Under the pieces are notes generated by a model. It did no database searches and was not told the origin of the DNA. It saw nothing but the letters and a program-made list of their open reading frames with translations. Source: Candidatus Saccharimonadota bacterium (lineage in GTDB: Bacteria; Patescibacteriota; Saccharimonadia; Saccharimonadales; Saccharimonadaceae). From it: a stretch of 64,000 nucleotides of DNA. Location of the stretch: NCBI GenBank assembly GCA_905372305.1, contig CAJPOP010000001.1, forward strand, positions 496,001 through 560,000. Reading direction: 5' to 3'. Each line of letters starts with the position of its first letter. Within the stretch, counting starts at the first letter, position 1. Below are positions 53,643-61,710 of this stretch, piece by piece. Both the position numbers and the translations under genes were made by a program.

Positions 53643-55178
53643 ATGAGTCAGGCACTGTACCGCAAATATCGCAGTCGTAGCTTGGACGAGGTGTTGGGGC
53701 AAGATCACGTGACCAACATTTTGCGCCGAGCGCTGGAGCAGGGGAAAATCGCCCATGCGTATTTGCTGACGGGCCCGCGCGGCGTAGGAAAAACATCGGT
53801 GGCGCGAATTTTGGCGCATGAGATCAATCAGTTGCCGTACGACGAGGAAGCCTCACATCTGGATATCATCGAAATTGATGCCGCCAGCAACAACGGTGTC
53901 GACGACATTCGGGCATTACGTGAAAAAGCGCAAGTCGCGCCCGTTTCCGCACCAAAGAAAATCTACATCATCGACGAAGTTCACATGCTGTCCAAGCCTG
54001 CCTTCAATGCGCTGTTAAAGACGCTGGAAGAGCCGCCAGCGCACGTGGTATTTATCTTGGCGACCACCGACGCCGACAAGCTGCCCGCCACCATTCTCAG
54101 CCGCGTCCAGCAATTTTTCTTTCGCCCCATCCCAGTGGACATCATGGCGCGTCAGCTGATGACTATCGCTGAGAAAGAAGGCTTTACCATCGAGGCAGAC
54201 GCTGCTCGGCTGATTGCTGAGCGTTCGCGCGGCGGGTTTCGCGACGGCATCAGCATGCTGGATCAATTGTCGGCATTAGCCAGCGCTGATAAGCCGCTAA
54301 GCGCGTCGGACGTTGCCCAGTACCTGGGGCTGAGCGCTACTGAGACGCTGGAGAACCTGCTGGAATTGTATCAGCAGCACGACGCGCCTGAGGCGCTGAA
54401 CCTGCTGGGCGAGCTGGAGCAAGCCGGCACCGATCCGGTCGTTCTATCACATCAATTACTATCGCTGCTGCGAGCACGCTTACATCAGCGGCCAGAGTTA
54501 ATTACATTGGTCAAGCAGCTAATTGAAGTCGACCGCCATCCGCATCCGGATTTGAAATTATTGACGATATTTATGGACAATGGGGAACAGACGGCTGATA
54601 CATCGCCCGAGCTGATATCGCCGTTGATCGCCAGCCCCAAAACTACAGCCAAACCGCCAGCCACCATCTCTAAATCGCCCGTAGAGGCGCCAGAGTCACC
54701 GGCAGCTACTCCAGAAGCGCCAGCCCCAGCCGCTCAACCAGCAGAAAATTCACCAAAAACCATCCCGAAACAGGAGCAAACTAATAACTCTGCAGATAAA
54801 ACAGCATCAGACACCGCCCCGGCAGGTAGTCAACCGGCATCAGACAATCCAGTAAACTCCGCCACAGACATCGACTGGGATAAGGTTATTGCTCTGGCCA
54901 AAGAGCAGTCGTTCGCTATTGCAACATTGTTGCAACACTGCAGCTGGCAGCTAGATGGCAACACCTTGACTCTGTACGCCGGCAATGCCTTTGCTAAAAA
55001 GAAGCTGGATAATGCGAAAAATCGCCCGCTTATTGCGACAATTGTGCAACAAGTCGCCGGCACCGAACTGGATATTGTGACAATCGGACAAAAAGCCCCG
55101 CCCAAAGACGCCGAGCTTGCGAAGATTGCCGAGCTGATGGGCGGCGGCGAAGAAGTTAACCTGGAGGAATTATCATGA
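53643..55178 (+). CDS. dnaX: DNA polymerase III gamma/tau subunit lacking zinc module
   Basis: A 511-residue clamp loader ATPase. Walker A is GPRGVGKTS (residues ~39-47), DEVHMLS is the DExH box, and SRVQQF replaces the usual SRC motif (Cys to Val). The Cys4 zinc module that normally lies between HEIN and IEIDAAS is deleted; only ~13 residues remain. A long Pro/Ala/Ser/Thr linker (~330-425) leads to a C-terminal domain (WDKVIALAKEQSFAIATLL). It loads the beta clamp together with HolB (9558-10376). The stop overlaps dnaB by ATGA. Confidence 0.94.
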   Translation: MSQALYRKYRSRSLDEVLGQDHVTNILRRALEQGKIAHAYLLTGPRGVGKTSVARILAHEINQLPYDEEASHLDIIEIDAASNNGVDDIRALREKAQVAPVSAPKKIYIIDEVHMLSKPAFNALLKTLEEPPAHVVFILATTDADKLPATILSRVQQFFFRPIPVDIMARQLMTIAEKEGFTIEADAARLIAERSRGGFRDGISMLDQLSALASADKPLSASDVAQYLGLSATETLENLLELYQQHDAPEALNLLGELEQAGTDPVVLSHQLLSLLRARLHQRPELITLVKQLIEVDRHPHPDLKLLTIFMDNGEQTADTSPELISPLIASPKTTAKPPATISKSPVEAPESPAATPEAPAPAAQPAENSPKTIPKQEQTNNSADKTASDTAPAGSQPASDNPVNSATDIDWDKVIALAKEQSFAIATLLQHCSWQLDGNTLTLYAGNAFAKKKLDNAKNRPLIATIVQQVAGTELDIVTIGQKAPPKDAELAKIAELMGGGEEVNLEELS

Positions 55179-56533
55179 GCGAAAAAACCCAAACTGAGAC
55201 CATAGCGGGCAAGTTGCCGCCGCAAAATCTGGACGCCGAAAAAAGCCTGATCGGCGCAATTCTCATCGACGAGGAAGTCCTAGCCGATGCCTCAGAAATC
55301 GTCAAACCGAACGACTTTTACGATAAAAATCACGGTCTGATTTTCGCTGGTATGATGCGGCTATTTGAAAAGCACAAGCCGGTTGACCTCTTGACCTTGA
55401 CTGATGAGCTGAAGCGCAAGGACGAGCTGGAACTCATCGGCGGCTCGGCGTATTTGACGGAACTCACCAACTACGTGCCGACGGCAGCGCACGCAGCGGC
55501 GTACGCCGAAATGGTAGCGCAAACAGCGGTGCGGCGGCGCCTGATCAAGGCCAGCAGCGGCATCACCGAACTCGGCTACGATGAATCGACGACGACGCAG
55601 GAATTATTAGAAAAAGCCGAGGCCGAATTATTCAGCGTCTCCGACCAGTCATTGAAACAGGATCTGGTCAGCCTGGAAAGCATTTTGACCGACAGCTTTG
55701 ACCGTATCGAGGAGCTGCATCGCAACAAGGGCAGTCTGCGCGGCATGCGGACTGGCTACCGCGACCTGGACGCCATGACGGCGGGGTTGCAGAAGTCGGA
55801 TTTGATTATCCTGGCGGCGCGTCCAGCCATGGGTAAGACTGCGCTGGTGACTAACCTGGCGTACAACGTAGCGACGATCGAGAAAAAGCCGGTGCTGTTT
55901 TTCAGCCTGGAGATGAGCAAGGAGCAGTTGACCGACCGTATGTTATCTGACGCGTCGGGTGTCAATAGCTGGAATATTCGTACCGGCAATCTAAGCGGCG
56001 ATGACTTTGAGAAGCTGTCCGAGGCCATGGGCGAGATGGCAGAAGCGCCGATTTACATTGATGATACGCCGGGCCTCAGCATTCTGGAGATGCGCACCAA
56101 GGCTCGCCGGTTGGCACACGAGGGCGAAATTGGCCTGATCATCGTCGACTACTTGCAGCTGATGCAGGCCACTAATAATCACAACGGCAACCGCGTCCAG
56201 GAGGTGTCGGAAATTTCTCGTGGCCTCAAACTGATCGCTCGCGAACTCAACGTGCCGCTGATCGCCCTGAGCCAGCTGAGCCGTTCGGTCGAGTCGCGGA
56301 CGCCGCCAATTCCACAGCTGGCCGACCTGCGTGAGTCCGGCTCCATCGAGCAGGACGCCGACATTGTCAGCTTTATCTACCGTCCAGGCTACTACGAACC
56401 AGACAACCCAGAAGTCCAAAACATCACCGATCTAATCATCGCCAAGCACCGTAACGGCCCGGTCGGCAAGATTCAACTCTACTTCCATCCAGAGCGCCTG
56501 CGTTTTATGAGCTTGGATCGCAAGCATGACTAG
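55175..56533 (+). CDS. dnaB: replicative DNA helicase
   Basis: A 452-residue DnaB. The N-terminal domain (PPQNLDAEKSLIGAILID) is followed by the RecA-like helicase domain with Walker A ARPAMGKTAL (~residue 210), FFSLEMSKEQL, the DYLQLM Walker B and ALSQLSRSVESR with the arginine-rich H4-type region. It unwinds DNA at the fork. It overlaps dnaX by 4 nt, a replisome gene pair. Confidence 0.96.
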   Translation: MSEKTQTETIAGKLPPQNLDAEKSLIGAILIDEEVLADASEIVKPNDFYDKNHGLIFAGMMRLFEKHKPVDLLTLTDELKRKDELELIGGSAYLTELTNYVPTAAHAAAYAEMVAQTAVRRRLIKASSGITELGYDESTTTQELLEKAEAELFSVSDQSLKQDLVSLESILTDSFDRIEELHRNKGSLRGMRTGYRDLDAMTAGLQKSDLIILAARPAMGKTALVTNLAYNVATIEKKPVLFFSLEMSKEQLTDRMLSDASGVNSWNIRTGNLSGDDFEKLSEAMGEMAEAPIYIDDTPGLSILEMRTKARRLAHEGEIGLIIVDYLQLMQATNNHNGNRVQEVSEISRGLKLIARELNVPLIALSQLSRSVESRTPPIPQLADLRESGSIEQDADIVSFIYRPGYYEPDNPEVQNITDLIIAKHRNGPVGKIQLYFHPERLRFMSLDRKHD

Positions 56534-56554
56534 AATTGTGATATAATCATGGCA

Positions 56555-58024
56555 GTGAAAAAGCAGCAAGTTACTGATATCTTTGTATACAAATGGCGCT
56601 ATTTTTTTGGCTATATTGTGCTTGTGCTGTTATATATTGGCGCAGTGGTCACTTCGGCGTTATATGCGCCAGGCGGATTGACACAATCAGAAATCGATGC
56701 CATTAGAACGACTAACGACCTGTCGCTCAGTATTGACGGTTTAGCAGTCGCCAATCTGCCGTTCCACGCTTTGCAGCTGGTTTTTTTCAAACTATTCGGC
56801 GTCAGCCTACTAACCATTAAAGCGCCAGCCATCCTCCTTTCGATCATCAGTTCTATCGCTATATTCTTCCTGCTCAAGCGCTGGTTTAAGCCGAGCGTCG
56901 CCATCCTATCCATGCTCATCATGATCACCACTGCCCAATTTTTGTTTATCGGCCAGAGCGCTACGCCGGCAATTTTATACGTGTTTTACGCGGCGCTAAT
57001 TCTATTGTTCGCCACATTAACGCTGCAAAAAGCCAAAATTACTTGGTTGTGGCGAATATTGCTAGCTATTACCGCCGCAGCGAGCCTACTAACACCGTAC
57101 TTTTGGTACATTAACCTAGGACTACTATTCGTTGCCTTACTACACCCGCACCCGCGGTATTATCTTATTTCCAGAAAATACCGCCGCCGCTGGCTGATAC
57201 CGTTTCTATTATTCTGTCTGGCTACTGGCGCGGTTGCTTATCTATGCTTAAAATCCGACACTCTCAGAAGCAGTCTGTTGGGATTTGGGGCGCTGAATTT
57301 CAACATAGCAAGCAACCTGAAGGTGCTGTTTTACTCGTATCTTAGGATTGAACCGTCAGTTGTAGATGGACAAATTACACCGATTATGGACTTTAGCGCG
57401 CTTATCCTAATATTCCTGGGGCTCGCCAAAAGCTTCCAAAAACGTGCCAGCGCCAGATCGTCCATGATTTGGTCATGGCTATTTTTAGCGTTAATTTTAA
57501 TTATCTTCGACCCGCAATTAACCGCCATCATCGTCGTGCCGCTGTTCATCTTACTGGCAGTCGGCATAGAGACGCTAATGAACGAATGGTACAAACTTTT
57601 CCCGAAAAACCCATATGCTCGCGGCACTGGCTTAGTATTTATTTCAGCGTTAATCATCGTTATGGTACTGGGCGGCAGTTTCCGCTACGTTGACGGCTAC
57701 CAGCATTATCCACTGGCTGCCCGCGAATTTAACAGCGATTTATCATTATTAAAGAAAAAACTTTCCGCCGATAAGGAAGCCGCGTTGCTGGTTAGCGAAG
57801 CCGAATTGCCGATTTATAAAGCCCTCATTAAGCACAATGCTAAGAATTTGCACATCGTCGATTCTATACCATCTGGCATACGTCAGCCGCTATATATCAG
57901 CCGCGCCGCCCGACAAAACACGCCTAAAGCCAGCCTAAAAAAGCTATATCTATCATCAATCCTAGTGAATAGCTGGTCGGAAAACGGCGACCGGTTTTAT
58001 CTCTACACATCCAGCGAAAAATAA
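56555..58024 (+). CDS. GT-C-like multi-pass membrane protein
   Basis: A 489-residue protein with about ten transmembrane segments. An acidic Q-S-E-I-D-A-I in the first extracytoplasmic loop and NLPFHALQLVFFKLFG resemble dolichyl-phosphate mannosyltransferase/ArnT-type GT-C enzymes that move sugars from lipid carriers; the C-terminal ~120 residues are a soluble outside domain. I favour GTG 56555 over ATG 56549: TATAAT (56542-56547) ends one base before the ATG, so transcription would begin at about the GTG. If this promoter is not used, ATG 56549 adds two residues. Confidence 0.65.
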   Translation: MKKQQVTDIFVYKWRYFFGYIVLVLLYIGAVVTSALYAPGGLTQSEIDAIRTTNDLSLSIDGLAVANLPFHALQLVFFKLFGVSLLTIKAPAILLSIISSIAIFFLLKRWFKPSVAILSMLIMITTAQFLFIGQSATPAILYVFYAALILLFATLTLQKAKITWLWRILLAITAAASLLTPYFWYINLGLLFVALLHPHPRYYLISRKYRRRWLIPFLLFCLATGAVAYLCLKSDTLRSSLLGFGALNFNIASNLKVLFYSYLRIEPSVVDGQITPIMDFSALILIFLGLAKSFQKRASARSSMIWSWLFLALILIIFDPQLTAIIVVPLFILLAVGIETLMNEWYKLFPKNPYARGTGLVFISALIIVMVLGGSFRYVDGYQHYPLAAREFNSDLSLLKKKLSADKEAALLVSEAELPIYKALIKHNAKNLHIVDSIPSGIRQPLYISRAARQNTPKASLKKLYLSSILVNSWSENGDRFYLYTSSEK

Positions 58025-58055
58025 GTTATAATAACGTAAGTAATAAAGGAGGAAT

Positions 58056-58346
58056 ATGGCGTTTGACCAGGTGAAAATGCTGCAGCAATTGCGTAAGGCG
58101 CAGAAACAATTAGGCAAAGAAATCATTGAAGTTGAGGCTGGCGACGGCGCAGTCGTTGTCCAGATTACCGGCGAGCTGAAGATTAAGTCGATTAAAATCA
58201 ATCCGAAGATGGTGGATTTGGATAATATCGAGCAGCTGGAACACTGGATTAAGATCGCGATACGCGACGGCATGGCAAAGGCGCAGGAAATTGCTGCCGA
58301 GACCATGAAGCCGCTGATGGGCGGACTGGGCAACTTACCGTTTTAA
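58056..58346 (+). CDS. YbaB/EbfC-family nucleoid protein
   Basis: A 96-residue YbaB/EbfC protein: KMLQQLRKAQKQLGKEIIEVE, VVVQITGELKIKSIKINPK and a C-terminal helix, the family's whole length. Members form tweezers-like dimers on DNA. It has AAAGGAGG and lies 3 nt before recR, the usual dnaX-ybaB-recR set, here split by dnaB and a membrane protein gene. Confidence 0.93.
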   Translation: MAFDQVKMLQQLRKAQKQLGKEIIEVEAGDGAVVVQITGELKIKSIKINPKMVDLDNIEQLEHWIKIAIRDGMAKAQEIAAETMKPLMGGLGNLPF

Positions 58347-58349
58347 GTT

Positions 58350-58967
58350 ATGCCTCTACATATTTTGCCAAAGGCCTTAACAGCGCTTATTGACGACTTT
58401 GGCAGTTTGCCTGGAGTAGGCGCGCGAACAGCCGAGCGCTATGCATATGCCGTCCTGCGGCGTAATCCCAAGTCAGCCAAGCAGTTAGCGCAATCGCTCG
58501 ACCGGCTGCACGATCGGGTAAAAACCTGCCCGAAGACATTTGCGCTGATTGACGCGAGTGAAGAGATATCGCCGCTGTACGCTGATAAAAGCCGCAATAA
58601 GCAGCTTGTTTGCGTGGTTGAAGAACCGCTAGATATTGTCGCCTTGGAAAGAACAGGGCAGTTTACCGGGACATACCACGCACTAGGCGGCGTCATCTCG
58701 CCGATTGACGGCATTGGGCCGGAACAGCTGCACATTCCAGAACTGATCGACCGGATCAAATCAGACGACGTCCAGGAAGTTATCATCGCCACCAATGCTT
58801 CGGTTGAGGGCGAATCGACTGCCTTGTTTTTACAGCGGTATATCCAAGAAGCAGGACTAACTATTACCGTATCGCGCCTAGCGCGGGGAATTCCAGTCGG
58901 CGTTGACCTTGAATATGCCGATCAAATTACCCTAACGCACGCTCTGGAAGGACGAAAGCAGTTATAA
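58350..58967 (+). CDS. recR: recombination protein RecR with degenerate zinc finger
   Basis: A 205-residue RecR. The N-terminal helix-hairpin-helix (FGSLPGVGARTAERYAYAVL) and Toprim domain (CVVEEPLDIVALERTGQFTGTYHALGGVISP and ATNASVEGESTALFL) are intact. Between them the Cys4 zinc finger, normally C..C...C..C, keeps only the first Cys (TCPKTFAL); the others are Thr, Ser and Tyr (EISPLYADKSRN). RecR works with RecF/RecO at gaps in DNA. No ribosome site is clear; it is probably coupled to ybaB. Confidence 0.94.
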   Translation: MPLHILPKALTALIDDFGSLPGVGARTAERYAYAVLRRNPKSAKQLAQSLDRLHDRVKTCPKTFALIDASEEISPLYADKSRNKQLVCVVEEPLDIVALERTGQFTGTYHALGGVISPIDGIGPEQLHIPELIDRIKSDDVQEVIIATNASVEGESTALFLQRYIQEAGLTITVSRLARGIPVGVDLEYADQITLTHALEGRKQL

Positions 58968-58988
58968 GAATATAAGAATTACAATAAA

Positions 58989-59014
58989 ATACCCGCCTCG
59001 TATTAGGCGGGTAT
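58989..59014. terminator. bidirectional terminator between recR and the LPKTG gene
   Basis: ATACCCGCCT (58989-58998) pairs with AGGCGGGTAT (59005-59014). T-rich sequence follows on both strands (CGTTTT on plus, ATTTTATTG on minus). The stem is nearly the same as that at 60361-60380. Confidence 0.85.
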
Positions 59015-59032
59015 CGTTTTGCTATTTTTATA

Positions 59033-60214
59033 TTACATCTGGCGGCGGGAAGCTACGTAAGCGATGATGGCTGTGGTTAGTCCGCCGAGGCCTAATGCTG
59101 ACATAACGATGTTGGTAGTACCGGTTTTTGGCAACTGATTTGGAGTAGGAGTCTCTGGGGTTTTCGGAGGGGTTGATGGCGTCTCTGGAGGAGTAACCGG
59201 CTTTTCCTTACACTTGCTCAAATCAGTTGTATGAATCTTCTCGTTAAACTCTTCTTTCTTGATTTTCTTGATTTCTTTAGATTCAAGTATACAAACCTCG
59301 AGCTCTTCCGGAACTTCCTTACAATCATTTGGGTTCTTAGAATATTTTTTCTCGTCAAACTCTGACTCTTTGATGGTTACCGGATATTTCTTATCCGACA
59401 AGCGGCAAACTTGCATTTCTGGCTCTGGTTTGACCGTAATTTGCGTCTGGCAGCCCTGGCTAGTCTTTTGAACGTCAGAACCTTCTTTGCCGTTAACCGT
59501 CACAGTAACTTTATAATTACCCGGCTTTGCATAGGTGTGCTGAATCTCAGATGACGTTGTAGTTTGCGTCGTGCCATCACCGAAGTCGTATGTATAGCTG
59601 GTAACGCTAGCGCCGTCTTTGGCAGTTGCTTTGGTGCTAAATTTGAAAGTATCCCTGGAAACTTCAGTCTTTTGCAGAGCGTCGCAAGTTAACGACGGCT
59701 TTGCTGGCGGCGGGGTAGGATTACCCCAAATCGGGTTGCCGCAATCCTTGATGACGCCGGCGATGAACTTGCCGTTGTCGTCAAACCAAGCAAAGATATC
59801 GAATTGGTTATACACAAAGCTGTTCTGAACGTCAAACTTGTAATATTTTGTACCGCCGACAACCTCAGTGCCATACGACGAAGCAGGATAACGGGTATTG
59901 CGCTGGACAGTTCGCGCGCCAGTTGCTACCACGCGGCCGTCAACCACCACGCGGCCGTCTTTATAGACGACACCGTTTTTCATATTCTTACCTTCGATCA
60001 TCGCGTCATTGGTATTATTCCAATTCATCAAAGACCGAAAGTCGCTGCGGCTATAATACGTACTTTTCAGCTCCTGGTGGCTGCGCGTACCGCACTCTAT
60101 TACGTTAATCCACTTGTCGCAAACAGCTGCTCGCGATGGCGAAGCCAGCCAGACTCCGCCGATGATAGCAATTCCCAGGGAAATAGCTATGCCGATTCTC
60201 TTTAGTTTGTTCAT
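59033..60214 (-). CDS. LPKTG cell-wall surface protein with PKD domain
   Basis: A 393-residue protein. A signal peptide (GIAISLGIAIIGGVWLASPS, residues ~7-26, cut after ..SRAA) is followed by a ~150-residue N-terminal domain that ends DDNGKFIAGVIKDCGNPIWG, a PKD domain (~195-260, DFGDGTT and YAKPGNYKVTVTV), two degenerate copies of the 33-residue Cys repeat of the sister protein, a Pro/Thr stalk, LPKTG (361-365), a membrane segment and RRQM. A sortase would link it to the wall. It is a tandem paralogue of 60406-61470. AGGAG precedes the ATG. Confidence 0.9.
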   Translation of the reverse strand: MNKLKRIGIAISLGIAIIGGVWLASPSRAAVCDKWINVIECGTRSHQELKSTYYSRSDFRSLMNWNNTNDAMIEGKNMKNGVVYKDGRVVVDGRVVATGARTVQRNTRYPASSYGTEVVGGTKYYKFDVQNSFVYNQFDIFAWFDDNGKFIAGVIKDCGNPIWGNPTPPPAKPSLTCDALQKTEVSRDTFKFSTKATAKDGASVTSYTYDFGDGTTQTTTSSEIQHTYAKPGNYKVTVTVNGKEGSDVQKTSQGCQTQITVKPEPEMQVCRLSDKKYPVTIKESEFDEKKYSKNPNDCKEVPEELEVCILESKEIKKIKKEEFNEKIHTTDLSKCKEKPVTPPETPSTPPKTPETPTPNQLPKTGTTNIVMSALGLGGLTTAIIAYVASRRQM

Positions 60215-60230
60215 AAAAACTCCTCTTACT

Positions 60231-60247
60231 GCCTCTATTAACGAGGC
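60231..60247 (-). other. leader hairpin of the 59033 LPKTG gene
   Basis: GCCTC (60231-60235) pairs with GAGGC (60243-60247), 7-nt loop, in the 5' leader just upstream of the ribosome site. The sister gene has the same 5-7-5 geometry (61487-61503) with a different stem sequence (AGCCT/AGGCT), which supports a conserved fold. Confidence 0.5.
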
Positions 60248-60257
60248 TTATACATCC

Positions 60258-60286
60258 ACGTTATCACAAACTTTATGTATTGTCAA
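60258..60286 (-). promoter_or_regulatory. promoter of the 59033 LPKTG gene
   Basis: On the minus strand: TTGACA (60286-60281), 17-nt spacer, TAACGT (60263-60258). The spacer contains TAAAGTTTGTG, shared exactly with the sister promoter at 61514-61542. Confidence 0.75.
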
Positions 60287-60360
60287 TAATAATTCGTAAT
60301 CTTTTATGCTTATTTTCATTTTTTCTTTTTCCCAAGATTTGTCGGCTAATATATAAAATA

Positions 60361-60380
60361 CCCGCCTTGGATCAGGCGGG
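60361..60380 (-). terminator. terminator of the 60406 LPKTG gene
   Basis: CCCGCCT (60361-60367) pairs with AGGCGGG (60374-60380). On the minus strand the stem is followed by TATTTTATA. The sequence is close to that at 58989-59014. Confidence 0.8.
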
Positions 60381-60405
60381 TATCATGTAGCTCACTATTT
60401 TTATA

Positions 60406-61470
60406 TTACATCTGGCGGCGGGAAACTGCGTAAGCGATGATGGCTGTGGTTAGTCCGCCGAGGCCCAGTGCTGACATAACGATGTTAGCAGTACCGGTTT
60501 TTGGCAGTTCGCCTGGAGTAGGGGTTTCTGGGGTTGGAGGAGTAACAGGGTTTTCTTTACACTTTGACATATCGGTTGTGTATTGGCTGTTATTCAACTC
60601 TTTGCGCGTAACTGTAACTATCTGCTTGTCAGAGATGCGGCACACTTCAGCTTTATCGCAATCATCCTCGTTCTTTGAGTGTTTTTTCTCGTCGTATTCT
60701 TTTTCCTTGATGGTGATAATCTTGCCAGTTTTCAACTCACAGACCCTTGTCTTCTGGCAATCTGTCAAATCTTTTGAGTGCTTCTTACTATCAAATTGCT
60801 TCTCTTTAATTGTAATGATCGTGTTGGAATCCAAGTCGCAAACTTTCGTTTCTTTACAATCTTCGAGGTCTTTTGAATGCTTTTTGCTGTCGTACTCGTT
60901 TTCCTTAATCGTCACGATCTTTTTGCTTGTCAAGTCGCAAACTTTGACATCCTTAGCTTTCCAGGTAGCTTGTCCCCAAACTGGGTTGCCGCAATCCTTG
61001 ATGACGCCGGCGATGAACTTGCCATAATTGTCAAACCAAGCGTAAATAGCGTAGGTAGTCGTTCCGTCGATAAAACTCTGGCCAGTGGTGTATTGGTAGT
61101 AATTATATCCACCATAATTAACCGTCTTCTCCGGCGAAACTTGGCGCGTACCAGCTTTTGCTTGATATGTACGAGCGCCAGTAGCAACCACCTGGCCGTC
61201 AACGACAACGTTACCGTTGGCATCAACCGTACCTTGCTTCATGTTCGCGCCGTTATTAATCATGCTATCAGTGATACCGCTATGATTATATAGGCTCTTC
61301 ACATGAGGCCTGGCGTAAGCAGCTTTCAGGTCGCCCTGGCTGTGCGTACCGCAGGCAACGACGTTAAAGTCGCTACATTTTGCTGCTTTTGACGGCGAGG
61401 CTAGCCAGACTCCGCCGATGATAGCAATTCCCAGGGAAATAGCTATACCAAATTTCTTTACCTTATCCAT
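60406..61470 (-). CDS. LPKTG cell-wall surface protein with 33-residue Cys repeats
   Basis: A 354-residue protein. Signal peptide (residues ~7-30, ISLGIAIIGGVWLASPSKAA), N-terminal domain ending DNYGKFIAGVIKDCGNPVWG, then four tandem 33-residue repeats (177-209, 210-242, 243-275, 276-308), each VC.L....I.TIKE...D..KHSKD..DC with cysteines exactly 33 apart (178, 211, 244, 277 and 205, 238, 271, 304). A Pro/Thr stalk, LPKTG (322-326), a membrane helix and a basic end follow. AGGAG-like ACTCCT complement precedes ATG. It is probably a sortase-linked adhesin or contact protein; the ligand is unknown. Confidence 0.9.
   Translation of the reverse strand: MDKVKKFGIAISLGIAIIGGVWLASPSKAAKCSDFNVVACGTHSQGDLKAAYARPHVKSLYNHSGITDSMINNGANMKQGTVDANGNVVVDGQVVATGARTYQAKAGTRQVSPEKTVNYGGYNYYQYTTGQSFIDGTTTYAIYAWFDNYGKFIAGVIKDCGNPVWGQATWKAKDVKVCDLTSKKIVTIKENEYDSKKHSKDLEDCKETKVCDLDSNTIITIKEKQFDSKKHSKDLTDCQKTRVCELKTGKIITIKEKEYDEKKHSKNEDDCDKAEVCRISDKQIVTVTRKELNNSQYTTDMSKCKENPVTPPTPETPTPGELPKTGTANIVMSALGLGGLTTAIIAYAVSRRQM
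60547..60942 (-). repeat. four 99-bp tandem coding repeats
   Basis: These encode the four 33-residue Cys repeats of the LPKTG protein. The fourth (nearest the stalk) is the most diverged (VTVTRKELNNSQYTTD). The first three are close enough to recombine and change copy number. Confidence 0.85.
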
Positions 61471-61513
61471 AAAAACTCCTTTTCCCAGCCTTATTCATAG
61501 GCTTTATGTTGTC

Positions 61514-61542
61514 ATATTAGCACAAACTTTATATTTTGTCAA
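61514..61542 (-). promoter_or_regulatory. promoter of the 60406 LPKTG gene
   Basis: On the minus strand: TTGACA (61542-61537), 17-nt spacer, TAATAT (61519-61514), with the spacer motif TAAAGTTTGTG. The leader then holds the AGCCT/AGGCT hairpin (61487-61503). Confidence 0.75.
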
Positions 61543-61695
61543 TAATATTTTAGTACAAATTATGTTTTAACTAGCTTTTTGATTATTTTTGCCTGATATA
61601 CCCGTCTAGCTTATATTGTTCCGGCTCAAATACGCCTGGCGATAAGCCTGATTAGCGTCCCGAATTATTTTATCTTGCCAATTTAATACCGCTTT

Positions 61696-61704
61696 TGCTA
61701 CAAT
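61696..61704 (+). promoter_or_regulatory. promoter of the second ABC system
   Basis: TGC-TACAAT (TACAAT 61699-61704) ends 6 nt before the ATPase ATG, implying a leaderless transcript. Confidence 0.6.
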
Positions 61705-61710
61705 ACAACC

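Noticed and set aside
60547..60942. Regular 99-bp repeats considered as a CRISPR or satellite array
   Set aside because: They are in-frame coding repeats with conserved residues, with no unique spacers and no cas genes nearby.
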